Shown: one piece after another, positions 18,022 to 26,883 of the stretch
Layout: the number at the start of each line of letters is the position of its first letter
Position numbering within the stretch: position 1 is the first letter of the stretch
Assembly: GCF_900176485.1 (NCBI RefSeq)
Contig: NZ_FWYD01000010.1
Span: forward strand, 1 to 64,000
DNA length: 64,000 nucleotides
Reading direction: 5' to 3'
DNA from: Primorskyibacter flagellatus
GTDB lineage: Bacteria > Pseudomonadota > Alphaproteobacteria > Rhodobacterales > Rhodobacteraceae
Made by a program: the position numbers and the translations under genes
Notes under the pieces: model-generated
What the model saw: the letters and a program-made list of their open reading frames with translations, nothing else
Databases searched by the model: none
What the model was told of the DNA's origin: nothing

Positions 18022-20001
18022 TCAGAACTCTGTCAGGGGCATCAGTGCACCGTCATCGAAGCTGATCCATTCGATCAGATTGCCATCGCCGTAATTGTAG
18101 GTCTGGCTGTGAATGAAGATGCTGTCGGTCACTGCCCCAAACGCGTCCGTGACCGAGATGGTCATCCGCCCCTGCGAATCGACGTCGGCGCTGACGGCGC
18201 CGATTGAGAACCCGTTCATCCTGATCGTGTCGCCGGAGGAATCCACCTCGCCCTGATAGACGCCGGCTTCGTAGATTTCGTCATGGCCAAAGCCCGGCGT
18301 GAAGATGAAAATGTCGTCACCACCGTCGCCCGACAGAAGGTCGTTGCCGGACCCGCCGATAATGGTGTCGGCGCCGTCACCGGCATAGATCCCGTCATCC
18401 CCGCCGGCGGCGTCGATGTAATCCCCGCTCGCGTGGTCTGTGCCTGCGAGGCTGTCAGTTTCGTCGGTTCCGGTGAAGGGCAGCCCCGCGCGAAGATCCA
18501 GAACGCCGTCTTTCGTGATCAGCCGGTCTGCCCGGTACGCGGCGGCGGAAAAATGATTCCCCACAAAGACATGATCGGTGCCATTGCTGTGGTAGATGCT
18601 GAGATGGCCGCTGTTGACGCCGATCTCGCGCACCAGCCTGAGATCATCCAGCGATGCATCGGGGAATCTCAGCCTGTCCCAACCGCCCTCTTCGCCGATG
18701 ACATCCACGCCCCAGCCCTCGCGAAAAACATAGGTGTCATTGCCCAGCCCACCTTCCAGATCGTCGTTGCCAAACCCGCCGTCAAGAAAATCGCTGCCCC
18801 CGGCCCCGGAAAGCCTGTTGTCGTATTGGTTGCCAATCAGCACTTCATCGGCGTTTGACCCGAATATGTCTTCGGCAGTTTCCGCCAACGGGCCGGAGTC
18901 GATCAGCCTGAAGACCTCGACATTGGCGAAAGTGGCGTAATAACCGGTATGAAGCTGCCACATGGTCGAGATGATCGTGTCGAAACCGACACCGCCATCG
19001 ACCTCTGTCTGGATGTTGTGCACATAGATCGTGTCGTCACCGTAATTGCCGAAAATCGTGTTGGCCCCTGCGCCACCGTCAATCGTGTCATTCCCGCCCA
19101 TGCCTGACAGGATGTCCGCGCCTGCCCCGCCTTCAAGCAGGTTTGCCTTGCCGTTCCCGATAAGAATGTCGCCGAAGTCTGACCCGACGAGGTTTTCGAT
19201 ATTCCAGAACCCATCGCCTTTCGCCCAGCCGTCGAACCCCTGCCCGTCCTCGTAGCTGCGGATCAAAGACACGCTGACGGCGCGGTCTGACAGCGAAAAG
19301 TCGACAGTATCCCTACCACCCCTGCCGATGAAGAAATCCTGACCCGCGCTGGCGATGAAGACGTCCGCGCCCATGCTCCCTGCCGACCTGTTCGGCGCTG
19401 GCAGGTCCGGATTGTAGGAGGCTTCAATTGCGGCATTCAGATTGGTCAGGCTGCTGTAAAATGGCTGGCCAAGCGAGTCTAGAAGGGCTTGCAGCCGTTC
19501 GTGACGCGGCCAGTCGTTCGCGTCGGCCTCGTTATTGCCCCACAGGACCCATGGCAGAATATCAAAGGCGGTGTGGCCCGGAACATCCACGCTGGGACGG
19601 TAATTATAGGTGCCGATATTGCGGTTGGAATATTCGAAATAGCCACTGGATGTGGAAAGATTGTAATCGTCCGTCAGCATGGCGAACCGCCCGGTCTGTG
19701 CGGTTCCAACGTATTTGAAAACGTATTCTTCGCGCTCCCCGGTGGTGCTGACCCATTTGGTATTGAAGGCATCGGTATTGGTATTCGGGTTTTCCTCAAA
19801 CTGATGCAGGACGGATTTGTAATCGGGCAGCATCTTGTATTTGAAAGCACCGTCTGCCTTGGCGGTCATCACGTCAAAATAGTATTTCTGCGCTGCCTGA
19901 TCGCCGTTGCGCCGGTAGTGAACCCGCTGCGACACCCCCGTCAGCCCCAATGTTTCGAGTTCGTCCACAACGTCGTTCAGAAAACGGGTGACTGGTCCCA
20001 T
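18022..20001 (-). CDS. RTX calcium-binding repeat protein, type I secreted
   Basis: 659 residues. From about residue 235 to the end there are several blocks of glycine-aspartate nonapeptides (GGRGGRDTVDFSL, LEGGAGADILSGMGGNDTID, LDGGFGNDDLEGGLGNDTYV, IIGGSGNDLLSGDGGDDIFI), the parallel beta-roll that folds with calcium outside the cell. There is no N-terminal signal peptide, as expected for type I secretion by a C-terminal signal. The first 230 residues do not match a family I recognise; they are rich in aromatic residues (YKMLPDYKSVLHQFEE, YFEYSNRNIGTYNYRP). The ATG at 20001 has AAGGAA six bases upstream. No type I exporter is nearby. It sits between rpsA and ihfB, an unusual place. Confidence 0.85.
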   Translation of the reverse strand: MGPVTRFLNDVVDELETLGLTGVSQRVHYRRNGDQAAQKYYFDVMTAKADGAFKYKMLPDYKSVLHQFEENPNTNTDAFNTKWVSTTGEREEYVFKYVGTAQTGRFAMLTDDYNLSTSSGYFEYSNRNIGTYNYRPSVDVPGHTAFDILPWVLWGNNEADANDWPRHERLQALLDSLGQPFYSSLTNLNAAIEASYNPDLPAPNRSAGSMGADVFIASAGQDFFIGRGGRDTVDFSLSDRAVSVSLIRSYEDGQGFDGWAKGDGFWNIENLVGSDFGDILIGNGKANLLEGGAGADILSGMGGNDTIDGGAGANTIFGNYGDDTIYVHNIQTEVDGGVGFDTIISTMWQLHTGYYATFANVEVFRLIDSGPLAETAEDIFGSNADEVLIGNQYDNRLSGAGGSDFLDGGFGNDDLEGGLGNDTYVFREGWGVDVIGEEGGWDRLRFPDASLDDLRLVREIGVNSGHLSIYHSNGTDHVFVGNHFSAAAYRADRLITKDGVLDLRAGLPFTGTDETDSLAGTDHASGDYIDAAGGDDGIYAGDGADTIIGGSGNDLLSGDGGDDIFIFTPGFGHDEIYEAGVYQGEVDSSGDTIRMNGFSIGAVSADVDSQGRMTISVTDAFGAVTDSIFIHSQTYNYGDGNLIEWISFDDGALMPLTEF

Positions 20002-20291
20002 GCAAAATTCCTTCGTAGCAATAAGGTCTCGGATTATGTTCGGAATGAAATCGCATGATTGTATACGAATCAAGTGCCGGCCGCAGGGCGTTATGTGCCC
20101 ATCGGCATCAATGCCGCAACGCAGCATCGCGCTTGTGATGACGGTCCGGCGCGTTTCCGGCGGTACGTGGTGAGATACATCACAATTATTCGGCCTCCAA
20201 CGCCCGGAAAACATTTCCTTTTTGCGCGTTTGATCCTATAGTTGTCAGGATAAACGAGAACCGTGGGGCATGCCCGAGGGGGGCAACATAT

Positions 20292-20573
20292 ATGATCCGG
20301 TCGGAGCTAATCCAGAAGATCGCGGATGATAATCCGCATCTTTATCAACGTGATGTAGAGCGGATCGTGAATACGATCTTTGAAGAGATTACCAACGCGA
20401 TGGCACGCGGAGATCGCGTCGAACTGCGCGGCTTTGGGGCCTTTTCCGTCAAGAAAAGGGATGCGAGGGTGGGACGTAACCCGCGCACCGGAGAGTCGGT
20501 CGATGTCGAGGAGAAACATGTGCCCTTCTTCAAGACCGGCAAGCTGCTGCGCGACAGGCTGAACGGAAAGTAA
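20292..20573 (+). CDS. ihfB: Integration host factor beta subunit
   Basis: 93 residues, the exact family size. IHF bends DNA for replication, recombination and transcription as a heterodimer with IhfA, which is not in this window. The dimerisation helices ([40 protein letters not shown]) and the beta-arm with the intercalating proline ([20 protein letters not shown]) are intact; the C-terminal [12 protein letters not shown] fits IhfB. It precedes lapA by 5 bp, so the two are co-transcribed. The spacing to the upstream divergent RTX gene is 290 bp. Confidence 0.96.
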   Translation: MIRSELIQKIADDNPHLYQRDVERIVNTIFEEITNAMARGDRVELRGFGAFSVKKRDARVGRNPRTGESVDVEEKHVPFFKTGKLLRDRLNGK

Positions 20574-20578
20574 ACTTC

Positions 20579-20929
20579 ATGCGCTACATTCGCTATGCCT
20601 TTCTGGGCGCTATGGCCATTGTGCTGATTGCCGTGGCTCTGGCCAATCGCGGCTTTGTCACGCTGCGGCTTTTGCCTGCGGAACTGGCCGATTTGCTGGG
20701 GCTGACCCATTCCATCCAGCTGCCGCTGTTCATCGTGATTTTCGGTGGGATTGCCGCAGGCCTGCTGATCGGATTCTTCTGGGAGTGGCTGCGCGAGCAC
20801 AAGGTGCGTGCCGAGGCCAACCGCAAAGCGTCCGAGGTCAAGAAGCTGGAGCGCGAGCTGCGTCGTGTCAAAGGCCAGCGCGACGAAGGCAAGGACGAGG
20901 TTCTGGCCATTCTCGACGAGGCGCGCTGA
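20579..20929 (+). CDS. LapA family membrane protein (DUF1049)
   Basis: 116 residues with two transmembrane helices (about 5-23 and 45-68: [20 protein letters not shown] and [20 protein letters not shown]) and a basic coiled-coil-like C-terminus ([20 protein letters not shown]). This is the layout of the lipopolysaccharide assembly protein A domain. In E. coli, LapA acts with LapB in controlling LPS synthesis; the role here is inferred. It lies 5 bp after ihfB and 10 bp before trpF, forming a three-gene unit common in Rhodobacterales. Confidence 0.88.
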   Translation: MRYIRYAFLGAMAIVLIAVALANRGFVTLRLLPAELADLLGLTHSIQLPLFIVIFGGIAAGLLIGFFWEWLREHKVRAEANRKASEVKKLERELRRVKGQRDEGKDEVLAILDEAR

Positions 20930-20939
20930 GCCTGCGGTC

Positions 20940-21584
20940 ATGCCCGACATCCGTGTAAAGATATGTGGTCTCAGCGCAGAGGCCGATATTCAGGCCGTGT
21001 CCGATGCGGGTGCGGCCTATGCCGGTTTCGTGTTCTTCCCGAAATCCCCGCGCAACGTGACGGTGACGCAGGCGCGCGCGCTTGCCTTGCTGACGCCGCC
21101 CGGATTGGCGAAGGTCGCGCTGGTGGTCAACGCCGATGACGCGCTGCTGGACGAGATCACCGATCAGGTGCCGCTGGATATGTTGCAGCTTCATGGTCGC
21201 GAAACGCCCGAGCGGGTGCAGGAGATTCGCGCGCGTTACGGCCTGCCGGTGATGAAGGCGGTCGGGGTTGCGTCGGAAGAGGATCTGCCCGCGCTGGACA
21301 GCTATGGCCGTGTGGCCGACCAGCTTCTGGTCGATGCCAAGCCGCCGAAAGGGGCCGATTTGCCGGGCGGCAACGGGCTTGCCTTTGACTGGCGGCTGAT
21401 CGCCGGGCGTCGCTGGCCGGTGCCGTGGATGCTGGCAGGCGGACTGACACCGGAAAACGTGGCGCTGGCGGTTCAGATGACCGGCGCGCGGCAGGTGGAT
21501 GTGTCCTCTGGCGTGGAAAGCGCGCCGGGCGTGAAGGATGCCGCCAAAATCTCCGCGTTTGCAGAGGCGGTGCGCGGGATCTAG
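20940..21584 (+). CDS. trpF: Phosphoribosylanthranilate isomerase
   Basis: 214 residues, a single TIM barrel. It converts N-(5-phosphoribosyl)anthranilate to the enol form in tryptophan synthesis. The catalytic Cys is in [12 protein letters not shown] (about residue 8), the Asp in LVDAKPPKG (about 130), and [13 protein letters not shown] and [15 protein letters not shown] form the phosphate site. The ATG is the one directly after the lapA stop (10 bp). It ends 10 bp from the convergent cmk stop, a tight junction that may mark an inversion breakpoint. Confidence 0.95.
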   Translation: MPDIRVKICGLSAEADIQAVSDAGAAYAGFVFFPKSPRNVTVTQARALALLTPPGLAKVALVVNADDALLDEITDQVPLDMLQLHGRETPERVQEIRARYGLPVMKAVGVASEEDLPALDSYGRVADQLLVDAKPPKGADLPGGNGLAFDWRLIAGRRWPVPWMLAGGLTPENVALAVQMTGARQVDVSSGVESAPGVKDAAKISAFAEAVRGI

Positions 21585-21594
21585 GCCAAGGTGA

Positions 21595-22212
21595 CTAGGC
21601 CTGCGTCGCGCCCTTTTCGGTAACGGCAGCAATCGCGGCGGCAACGGCATCGTCGATGCTCATGCCCGATGTGTCGATTTGCACGGCATCCTCGGCCGGC
21701 AGCAATGGTGCCGCCACCCGGTCCATGTCGCGCGCATCGCGTTCGCGAACATCGGCAAGGACGGTTTCAAACGTGGTCTCCAGCCCCCGGTCAAGCAATT
21801 CGCGAAAGCGGCGTTCGGCGCGCACCTCGGCGCTGGCGGTGACGAACAGCTTGGCCTCGGCATCGGGGCAGATCACCGTCCCGATGTCGCGCCCGTCCAG
21901 CACGGCCCCGCCGTCGCGCCGCGCAAACGCGCGCTGGAAATCGACCAATGCGGCGCGCACCTCGGGGATCACCGCGACCCGGCTGGCGGCCTGTGCCACG
22001 TCGGGCGTGCGCAAATCATCCGCGTCCAGATCCTCGGCCAGCAGCGAGGTTGCGGCCTCCAACGGGTCAACCCCGTCCAGCATCCGCCGTCCGACCGCCC
22101 GGTAAAGAAGGCCGGTATCGAGATGGGCATAGGCGAAATGCGCGGCCACCGCCTTGGAGAGCGTGCCCTTGCCTGCGGCTGCTGGCCCGTCGATTGCAAT
22201 GGTGAAAGCCAA
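21595..22212 (-). CDS. cmk: Cytidylate kinase
   Basis: 205 residues, slightly short but complete. It phosphorylates CMP and dCMP with ATP. The P-loop is [18 protein letters not shown] at the N-terminus; the substrate-binding [36 protein letters not shown] and the RFRELLDRG / [12 protein letters not shown] lid region are all present. It follows aroA by 48 bp on the same strand, as in many proteobacteria, but rpsA, its usual downstream partner, is 3.6 kb away in the opposite direction. Confidence 0.95.
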   Translation of the reverse strand: MAFTIAIDGPAAAGKGTLSKAVAAHFAYAHLDTGLLYRAVGRRMLDGVDPLEAATSLLAEDLDADDLRTPDVAQAASRVAVIPEVRAALVDFQRAFARRDGGAVLDGRDIGTVICPDAEAKLFVTASAEVRAERRFRELLDRGLETTFETVLADVRERDARDMDRVAAPLLPAEDAVQIDTSGMSIDDAVAAAIAAVTEKGATQA

Positions 22213-22260
22213 TAAAAATTCCCCCTGAATGAGGTTGTAAAACCGCTTGCGCGGCGCGCG

Positions 22261-23613
22261 TCAGGTCGCCGATCGTTCGATCTGTGCCCCGAGTTCTGCC
22301 ATCAGCGGCTCGAATATCGGGAAGGAGGTCGCAATCGGCCCGCCATCATCGACCCGCACCGGGGTTTGCGCGGCCAGCCCCATCACCAGAAACGCCATGG
22401 CGATTCGATGGTCAAGATGGCTTTGCACCTCGGCCCCGCCTTGCACGGCACCCGGCCCCTGCCCTTCGACGGCATACCAGTCGTCGCCTTCCTCAACCTG
22501 CACACCATTGGCTTGCAGGCCCGTCACCATCGCATCAATGCGGTCACATTCCTTGACGCGCAATTCCTTGACGCCGGCCATCAGAGTGCGGCCCCTGGCA
22601 AAGGCGGCGACGACCGACAGCACAGGGTATTCGTCGATCATGCTGGCTGCACGGTCGGTCGGCACGTCGATGCCCTTCATGTCGGGCGAGTAGCGCGCGC
22701 GCAGGTCGGCAACGGGTTCGCCGCCCTCTTCACGCTCATTCTCGTAAGTCAGATCGGCGCCCATGTCGCGCAGGGTGGTAAACAGACCCGCACGCGTGGG
22801 GTTCAAACCGATATTGGGCACCAGCACGTCCGAGCCTTCGGTGATCAGCGCGGCACAGACCGGGAAGGCGGCAGAGCTTGGGTCGCGCGGCACGATGATG
22901 TCCTGCGGCTTCAGTTCCGGCTGGCCGGTCAGGGTGATGACGCGGCCTTCGTCGGTGACCTCGGTGGTGATCTCGGCACCGAAGCCTGCCAGCATCCGTT
23001 CGGTGTGATCGCGGGTGGCTTCCTTCTCGATCACCACTGTCTGGCCGGGCGCGTTCAGCCCCGCCAGCAGCACGGCGGATTTGACCTGCGCAGACGGGAC
23101 GGGTGTGGTGTAGCGCACGGGGACCGGATCTGCCGCCCCCACGATTGTCATCGGCAGACGGCCACCGGCACGCCCCACTGCCTGCGCGCCAAACAGCGCC
23201 AGCGGATCGGTGACGCGCGCCATGGGCCGCGAATTGAGGCTGGCATCGCCGGTGAAGGTGGCAGAGATCGGCGTGGTGGCCATGGCCCCCATGATCAACC
23301 GCACGCCGGTGCCCGAGTTGCCGCAATCAATGACATTCTCGGGCTCGGCAAAGCCGCCGACACCCACGCCCTGCACGCGCCAATTGCCGCCACCCAGATC
23401 CTCGACCTCGGCCCCGAAGGCGCGCATGGCCTTGCCGGTATCCAGCACGTCCTGCCCTTCAAGAAGGCCGGTGATGCGCGTCTCGCCCACGGCCATCGCG
23501 CCAAGGATGAGCGAACGGTGCGAGATCGACTTGTCCCCCGGTACGTTTGCCTCTCCGACAAGCGGACCGGACTTGCGCGACATCATCGGGATCGGGGTGC
23601 CATGTGCAGACAT
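22261..23613 (-). CDS. aroA: 3-phosphoshikimate 1-carboxyvinyltransferase (EPSP synthase)
   Basis: 450 residues. It adds enolpyruvate from phosphoenolpyruvate to shikimate 3-phosphate in aromatic amino acid synthesis. The two inverse alpha-beta domains are complete: [20 protein letters not shown] near the N-terminus, [35 protein letters not shown], and near the end [18 protein letters not shown] and [29 protein letters not shown] and overall length resemble the class II subgroup found in alphaproteobacteria. It heads a minus-strand unit with cmk. Confidence 0.96.
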   Translation of the reverse strand: MSAHGTPIPMMSRKSGPLVGEANVPGDKSISHRSLILGAMAVGETRITGLLEGQDVLDTGKAMRAFGAEVEDLGGGNWRVQGVGVGGFAEPENVIDCGNSGTGVRLIMGAMATTPISATFTGDASLNSRPMARVTDPLALFGAQAVGRAGGRLPMTIVGAADPVPVRYTTPVPSAQVKSAVLLAGLNAPGQTVVIEKEATRDHTERMLAGFGAEITTEVTDEGRVITLTGQPELKPQDIIVPRDPSSAAFPVCAALITEGSDVLVPNIGLNPTRAGLFTTLRDMGADLTYENEREEGGEPVADLRARYSPDMKGIDVPTDRAASMIDEYPVLSVVAAFARGRTLMAGVKELRVKECDRIDAMVTGLQANGVQVEEGDDWYAVEGQGPGAVQGGAEVQSHLDHRIAMAFLVMGLAAQTPVRVDDGGPIATSFPIFEPLMAELGAQIERSAT

Positions 23614-23698
23614 CTGAAGACCTTTGCGTGAACTGCGAGTTGGTCGTCTGATAGCGCAAGCGGAAGGGGGCGTAAATCACCTGTCGTGCGGCCCTTGG

Positions 23699-24430
23699 TC
23701 AGCCTTTCGTTCGGCGGAAGGTCAGATAATGCGGCCTGCGGCCTTCGCGCAGGGCCTTCTGCTCGTAGCGGGTGGGAATCCAGTCCTCCCACGGTTCGCG
23801 CCAGTCCTGCGGGCGTTCGGCCAGCCAGTCAAAGCCAAAGCGCGGGACCTGTTCCAGAGTCTGGCGTACATAGTCGGGAATATCCGTCGCCACGCGGAAG
23901 ATCGCACCGGGTTTCAGCACGCGGGCCAGTGGTGCGAGGTGATCGGGCGTCACGAACCGGCGGCGGTGGTGGCGCTTTTTCGGCCAGGGATCGGGATAGA
24001 GCAGAAAGGCACGGTCGATGGAGGCCTCTGGCAGCACGTCGAACATATCGCGCGCATCGCCGGGATGAACCCGCAGGTTGGTGGCCCCCGCATCACGGAT
24101 CTTGCCCAGCAACATCGCGACGCCGTTGATATAGGGTTCGCAGCCGATGATCCCGGTGCCGGGGTTGCGCACGGCCTGATGCACCATGTGCTCGCCACCG
24201 CCAAAGCCGATTTCCAGCCAGACCGGGGCATCGCCAAACAGGCCCGTAAGATCCAGAGGGTTGCGATCCGGGTTGGTTTCCCAGTCCACCGTGCCGGGCG
24301 ACAGCGCATCGAGGTCTTCCTGAAGATAAACCTCCTGGCTGGGCCGCAGGGCCTTGCCCTTGAAACGGCCGTAAAAGTTGCGCCACGGGGCGCCTGAAGG
24401 GTGCGTATCACGCCTGTCCTGTCCGGTCAT
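23699..24430 (-). CDS. trmB: tRNA (guanine-N7-)-methyltransferase
   Basis: 243 residues. It methylates G46 in the variable loop of tRNAs using S-adenosylmethionine. The SAM-binding motif is WLEIGFGGGEHMVHQAVRNP, the second motif GCEPYINGVA, and the substrate-binding LLYPDPWPKKRHHRRRFVTP is the most typical TrmB segment. The C-terminal LTFRRTKG is close to the usual end. The ATG at 24430 (MTGQDRRDTHPSGAPWRNFY) is chosen by similarity to the family start. In this group trmB normally follows metK directly; here a DUF1353 lipoprotein gene lies between them. Confidence 0.94.
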   Translation of the reverse strand: MTGQDRRDTHPSGAPWRNFYGRFKGKALRPSQEVYLQEDLDALSPGTVDWETNPDRNPLDLTGLFGDAPVWLEIGFGGGEHMVHQAVRNPGTGIIGCEPYINGVAMLLGKIRDAGATNLRVHPGDARDMFDVLPEASIDRAFLLYPDPWPKKRHHRRRFVTPDHLAPLARVLKPGAIFRVATDIPDYVRQTLEQVPRFGFDWLAERPQDWREPWEDWIPTRYEQKALREGRRPHYLTFRRTKG

Positions 24431-24502
24431 GGGCAGAGCGTCTAGCGCGGTGCGGCGTGCAGCGCAATGCCGCACGGCCCAATGTCGACCCTGTCAGCCC
24501 AG

Positions 24503-25402
24503 TTAGCGGGCAGCGCGGGTCACATCTGTGGAAGTGGCCAGACCGTCGGCAGAGTTTGCGCCAGTCAACGCCAAGGTGCCGCCGTCTTGTCTAGCAGGGC
24601 CGTCGATGATTTCGCCACCCGCGATGCCAGCACCGTTGTCAGTGCCGCCGTCCTGAGCGTCCCTGCCCGTTTCGGCCCGGCCATTCCGGCTATTGTTGTC
24701 GCCATCCTCGTTGGCCGGCACCCATTTCTTGATCAGCCTGCGTTCCAGCCATTTCAGATAGGCGAGCAGCTCTGGCATCGTAGGATCATTTTCACCGATG
24801 TAAGTCTGGGTCTTGATCATCGCATCCCTGAGGTAGGCATCCGGCACCATATCCAGGCGCTCAGGCGGGCTGTTCCAGCGCGGACCGCCCAGATAGACGG
24901 CGGCAAACATCACTTTCGCACGGCCTGCTTCGGTGCCGCCGACGCGCAGGGCATCGTAGAACATGCGGTGCACATCCTGCCAGGGGGCTGAGTGATATTC
25001 CGGCAGCTGCTCGTTTCCGATACCGCAATAGGCGTCGTGGATTGCTGCGGCGTTGACAAATTCCTGCGACCTGGGCGACCCGACAATCGGCACGAAGATC
25101 CGTGGAATCGACGCGCCATCCGTCAGCGTGCGTTCTGGCGCGACCCAGCGACGCTGCGTGACATCAACGAATTCAAGCCGCTCTGCGGTCGGATAAAAAT
25201 CCGCAAGACGCGAGCCGATGCGGACGCTGTCGTTTTGCAGCTTCACGGGGCTGTTGATGAACTGGCAACTGTCAGAGGACGGCCCTTCGCATTGTTGCGC
25301 GGCAAGCGCCTGCCGGGTATCAAGCTCTTCTTGTGTTGCCAGCATCGGGCCGCAGCCCAGAAGGCTTAGACAAATTGCGGAAAACGCAGAAATTCGTAAC
25401 AT
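24503..25402 (-). CDS. DUF1353 lipoprotein
   Basis: 299 residues. A lipoprotein signal peptide (MLRISAFSAICLSLLGCG) places the acylated Cys at residue 17. The middle part carries the DUF1353 pattern: RTLTDGASIPRIFVPIVGSP, AAAIHDAYCGIG, and MFYDALRVGGTEAGRAKVMF, with conserved Asp and His that resemble a metal or nucleophile site. The last 60 residues are low complexity (NEDGDNNSRNGRAETGRDAQ). DUF1353 proteins have no firm function; some occur in phages. The ATG at 25402 is preferred over a GTG two codons earlier. It is in the same orientation as metK and trmB. Confidence 0.82.
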   Translation of the reverse strand: MLRISAFSAICLSLLGCGPMLATQEELDTRQALAAQQCEGPSSDSCQFINSPVKLQNDSVRIGSRLADFYPTAERLEFVDVTQRRWVAPERTLTDGASIPRIFVPIVGSPRSQEFVNAAAIHDAYCGIGNEQLPEYHSAPWQDVHRMFYDALRVGGTEAGRAKVMFAAVYLGGPRWNSPPERLDMVPDAYLRDAMIKTQTYIGENDPTMPELLAYLKWLERRLIKKWVPANEDGDNNSRNGRAETGRDAQDGGTDNGAGIAGGEIIDGPARQDGGTLALTGANSADGLATSTDVTRAAR

Positions 25403-25570
25403 GTGCACACCAAATTAACCAAAAATTAAGATTTGGCGCACGATAGGCGAAGGCCCTTCCGGGGATCAACCCCAAGCGATGGTCCGGATTTCTTTCAGGC
25501 TTGAGAAACTCTGCCGGGCAGGACAAGCGCAGCTATTGCAATCCCCCGATGGCACGAACCGGGAATGGCA

Positions 25571-25593
25571 CCTGTCCCGCTTCACGGGACAGG
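25571..25593 (-). terminator. Hairpin downstream of metK
   Basis: CCTGTCCCG and CGGGACAGG form a perfect nine-base-pair stem with a five-base loop, 17 bp past the metK stop codon. No T-run follows on the minus strand, so termination strength is uncertain. Confidence 0.55.
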
Positions 25594-25609
25594 CGGGTTT
25601 CCTTGCGTT

Positions 25610-26791
25610 TCAGACGGACTTGTTCAGCGCCTCGATCAGATCGGTACGTTCCCAGCTGAAACTGCCATTTTCCTCCGGCGCGCGGCCAAAGTGACCATAG
25701 GCAGCGGTGCCCTGATAGATCGCGCGGTCCAGCTTCAGATGCTCGCGGATACCGCGCGGGCTAAGGTCCATGATCCGGGGGATCGCGGCCTCGATCGCGG
25801 CAGGCTCGATCGCGCCGGTGCCATGCGTGTCGGCATAGATCGACAGAGGCCGGGCAACACCAATGGCATAGCTGAGCTGGATGGTGCAGCGTTCGGCCAT
25901 GCCTGCGGCGACGACGTTCTTGGCCAGGTAGCGCGCGGCATAGGCGGCGGACCGGTCCACCTTGGTCGGATCCTTGCCGGAAAACGCACCGCCCCCGTGG
26001 GGTGCGGCCCCGCCATAGGTGTCCACGATGATCTTGCGACCCGTCAGGCCCGCATCGCCGTCCGGCCCGCCGATGACGAAAGTGCCGGTGGGGTTGACCC
26101 ACCACTGCGTCTTTTCGGTGATCCAGCCAGAGGGCAGCACTTCGCGGATATAAGGCTCTACAATGGCGCGGATATCGTCCTTTGTCTGGCTCTCTTCGGA
26201 ATGCTGGGTGGACAGCACGATCGACATAACCTCGACCGGCTTGCCGTCTTCATAGCGCAGCGAGATCTGGGATTTGGCATCGGGGCGCAATGTGGGTTCG
26301 GTGCGGTCCTTGCGGACCTCTGCCAGCCGCCGCAGGATGGCGTGGCTGAACTGGATTGGCGCGGGCATCAGCGCATCGGTTTCGTTGGTGGCATAGCCGA
26401 ACATGATGCCCTGATCGCCGGCGCCCTCTTCCTTGCCTTCGGCGGCATCCACACCCTGCGCGATATGTTTGGACTGGGCGTGAAGCAGGTTCGTCACTTC
26501 AAGCGTCTTCCAGTGGAATTTATCCTGCTCATAGCCGATATCGCGAACGCAGTCGCGCACGACGCTGGCCATGTCGTCGCTCAGTTTCCGCGCCTTGTCC
26601 TCGTCGGACAGGCGTACCTCGCCGCCGATGATGACACGGTCGGTGGTGGCGAAGGTTTCGCAGGCGACCCGCGCCGAGGATTCTTCGGTCAGGAACGCAT
26701 CCAGGATTGCGTCGGAAATCCGGTCGCAAACCTTGTCGGGGTGGCCCTCCGAGACGGACTCGGAGGTGAAGATATAGTTGTTTCGCGACAT
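25610..26791 (-). CDS. metK: S-adenosylmethionine synthase
   Basis: 393 residues. It makes SAM from ATP and methionine. The N-terminal [20 protein letters not shown] has the catalytic His and Asp; [35 protein letters not shown] and [20 protein letters not shown] are the family blocks. The C-terminal domain ends with [13 protein letters not shown]. The ATG at 26791 is set by GGAGC (26803-26799), which lies inside the riboswitch element directly upstream, so SAM made by this enzyme probably shuts off its own translation. The next gene upstream on the strand, lnt, ends 92 bp away. Confidence 0.97.
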   Translation of the reverse strand: MSRNNYIFTSESVSEGHPDKVCDRISDAILDAFLTEESSARVACETFATTDRVIIGGEVRLSDEDKARKLSDDMASVVRDCVRDIGYEQDKFHWKTLEVTNLLHAQSKHIAQGVDAAEGKEEGAGDQGIMFGYATNETDALMPAPIQFSHAILRRLAEVRKDRTEPTLRPDAKSQISLRYEDGKPVEVMSIVLSTQHSEESQTKDDIRAIVEPYIREVLPSGWITEKTQWWVNPTGTFVIGGPDGDAGLTGRKIIVDTYGGAAPHGGGAFSGKDPTKVDRSAAYAARYLAKNVVAAGMAERCTIQLSYAIGVARPLSIYADTHGTGAIEPAAIEAAIPRIMDLSPRGIREHLKLDRAIYQGTAAYGHFGRAPEENGSFSWERTDLIEALNKSV

Positions 26792-26797
26792 GGGAAG

Positions 26798-26842
26798 TGC
26801 TCCATTGATGTCTGCCGTCACGCCAGGAAGCCGTTGTGACGG
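26798..26842 (-). promoter_or_regulatory. SAM/SAH riboswitch in the metK leader
   Basis: A seven-base-pair stem CCGTCAC (26842-26836) / GTGACGG (26821-26815) encloses the loop AACGGCTTCCTGGC. It is followed by AATGGAGCA, whose GGAGC (26803-26799) is the metK ribosome binding site. GCTTC in the loop can pair with GGAGC, giving the H-type pseudoknot of the SAM/SAH riboswitch class. The stem sides, loop and tail match the consensus I remember almost base for base. The class is known only from Rhodobacterales metK leaders, where SAM or SAH binding hides the ribosome binding site. The eight-base linker between stem and AATGGAGCA seems longer than in the structurally studied example. Confidence 0.87.
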
Positions 26843-26883
26843 GATTTTCAGTTAGGTCGGGATACGTCGGCAGGCAGAGGTGG

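Noticed and set aside
22366-23631. 421-codon plus-strand frame opposite aroA
   Set aside because: Antisense of a fully conserved EPSP synthase. The translated product is rich in His, Arg and Gly without any motif, typical for mirror frames in GC-rich genomes.
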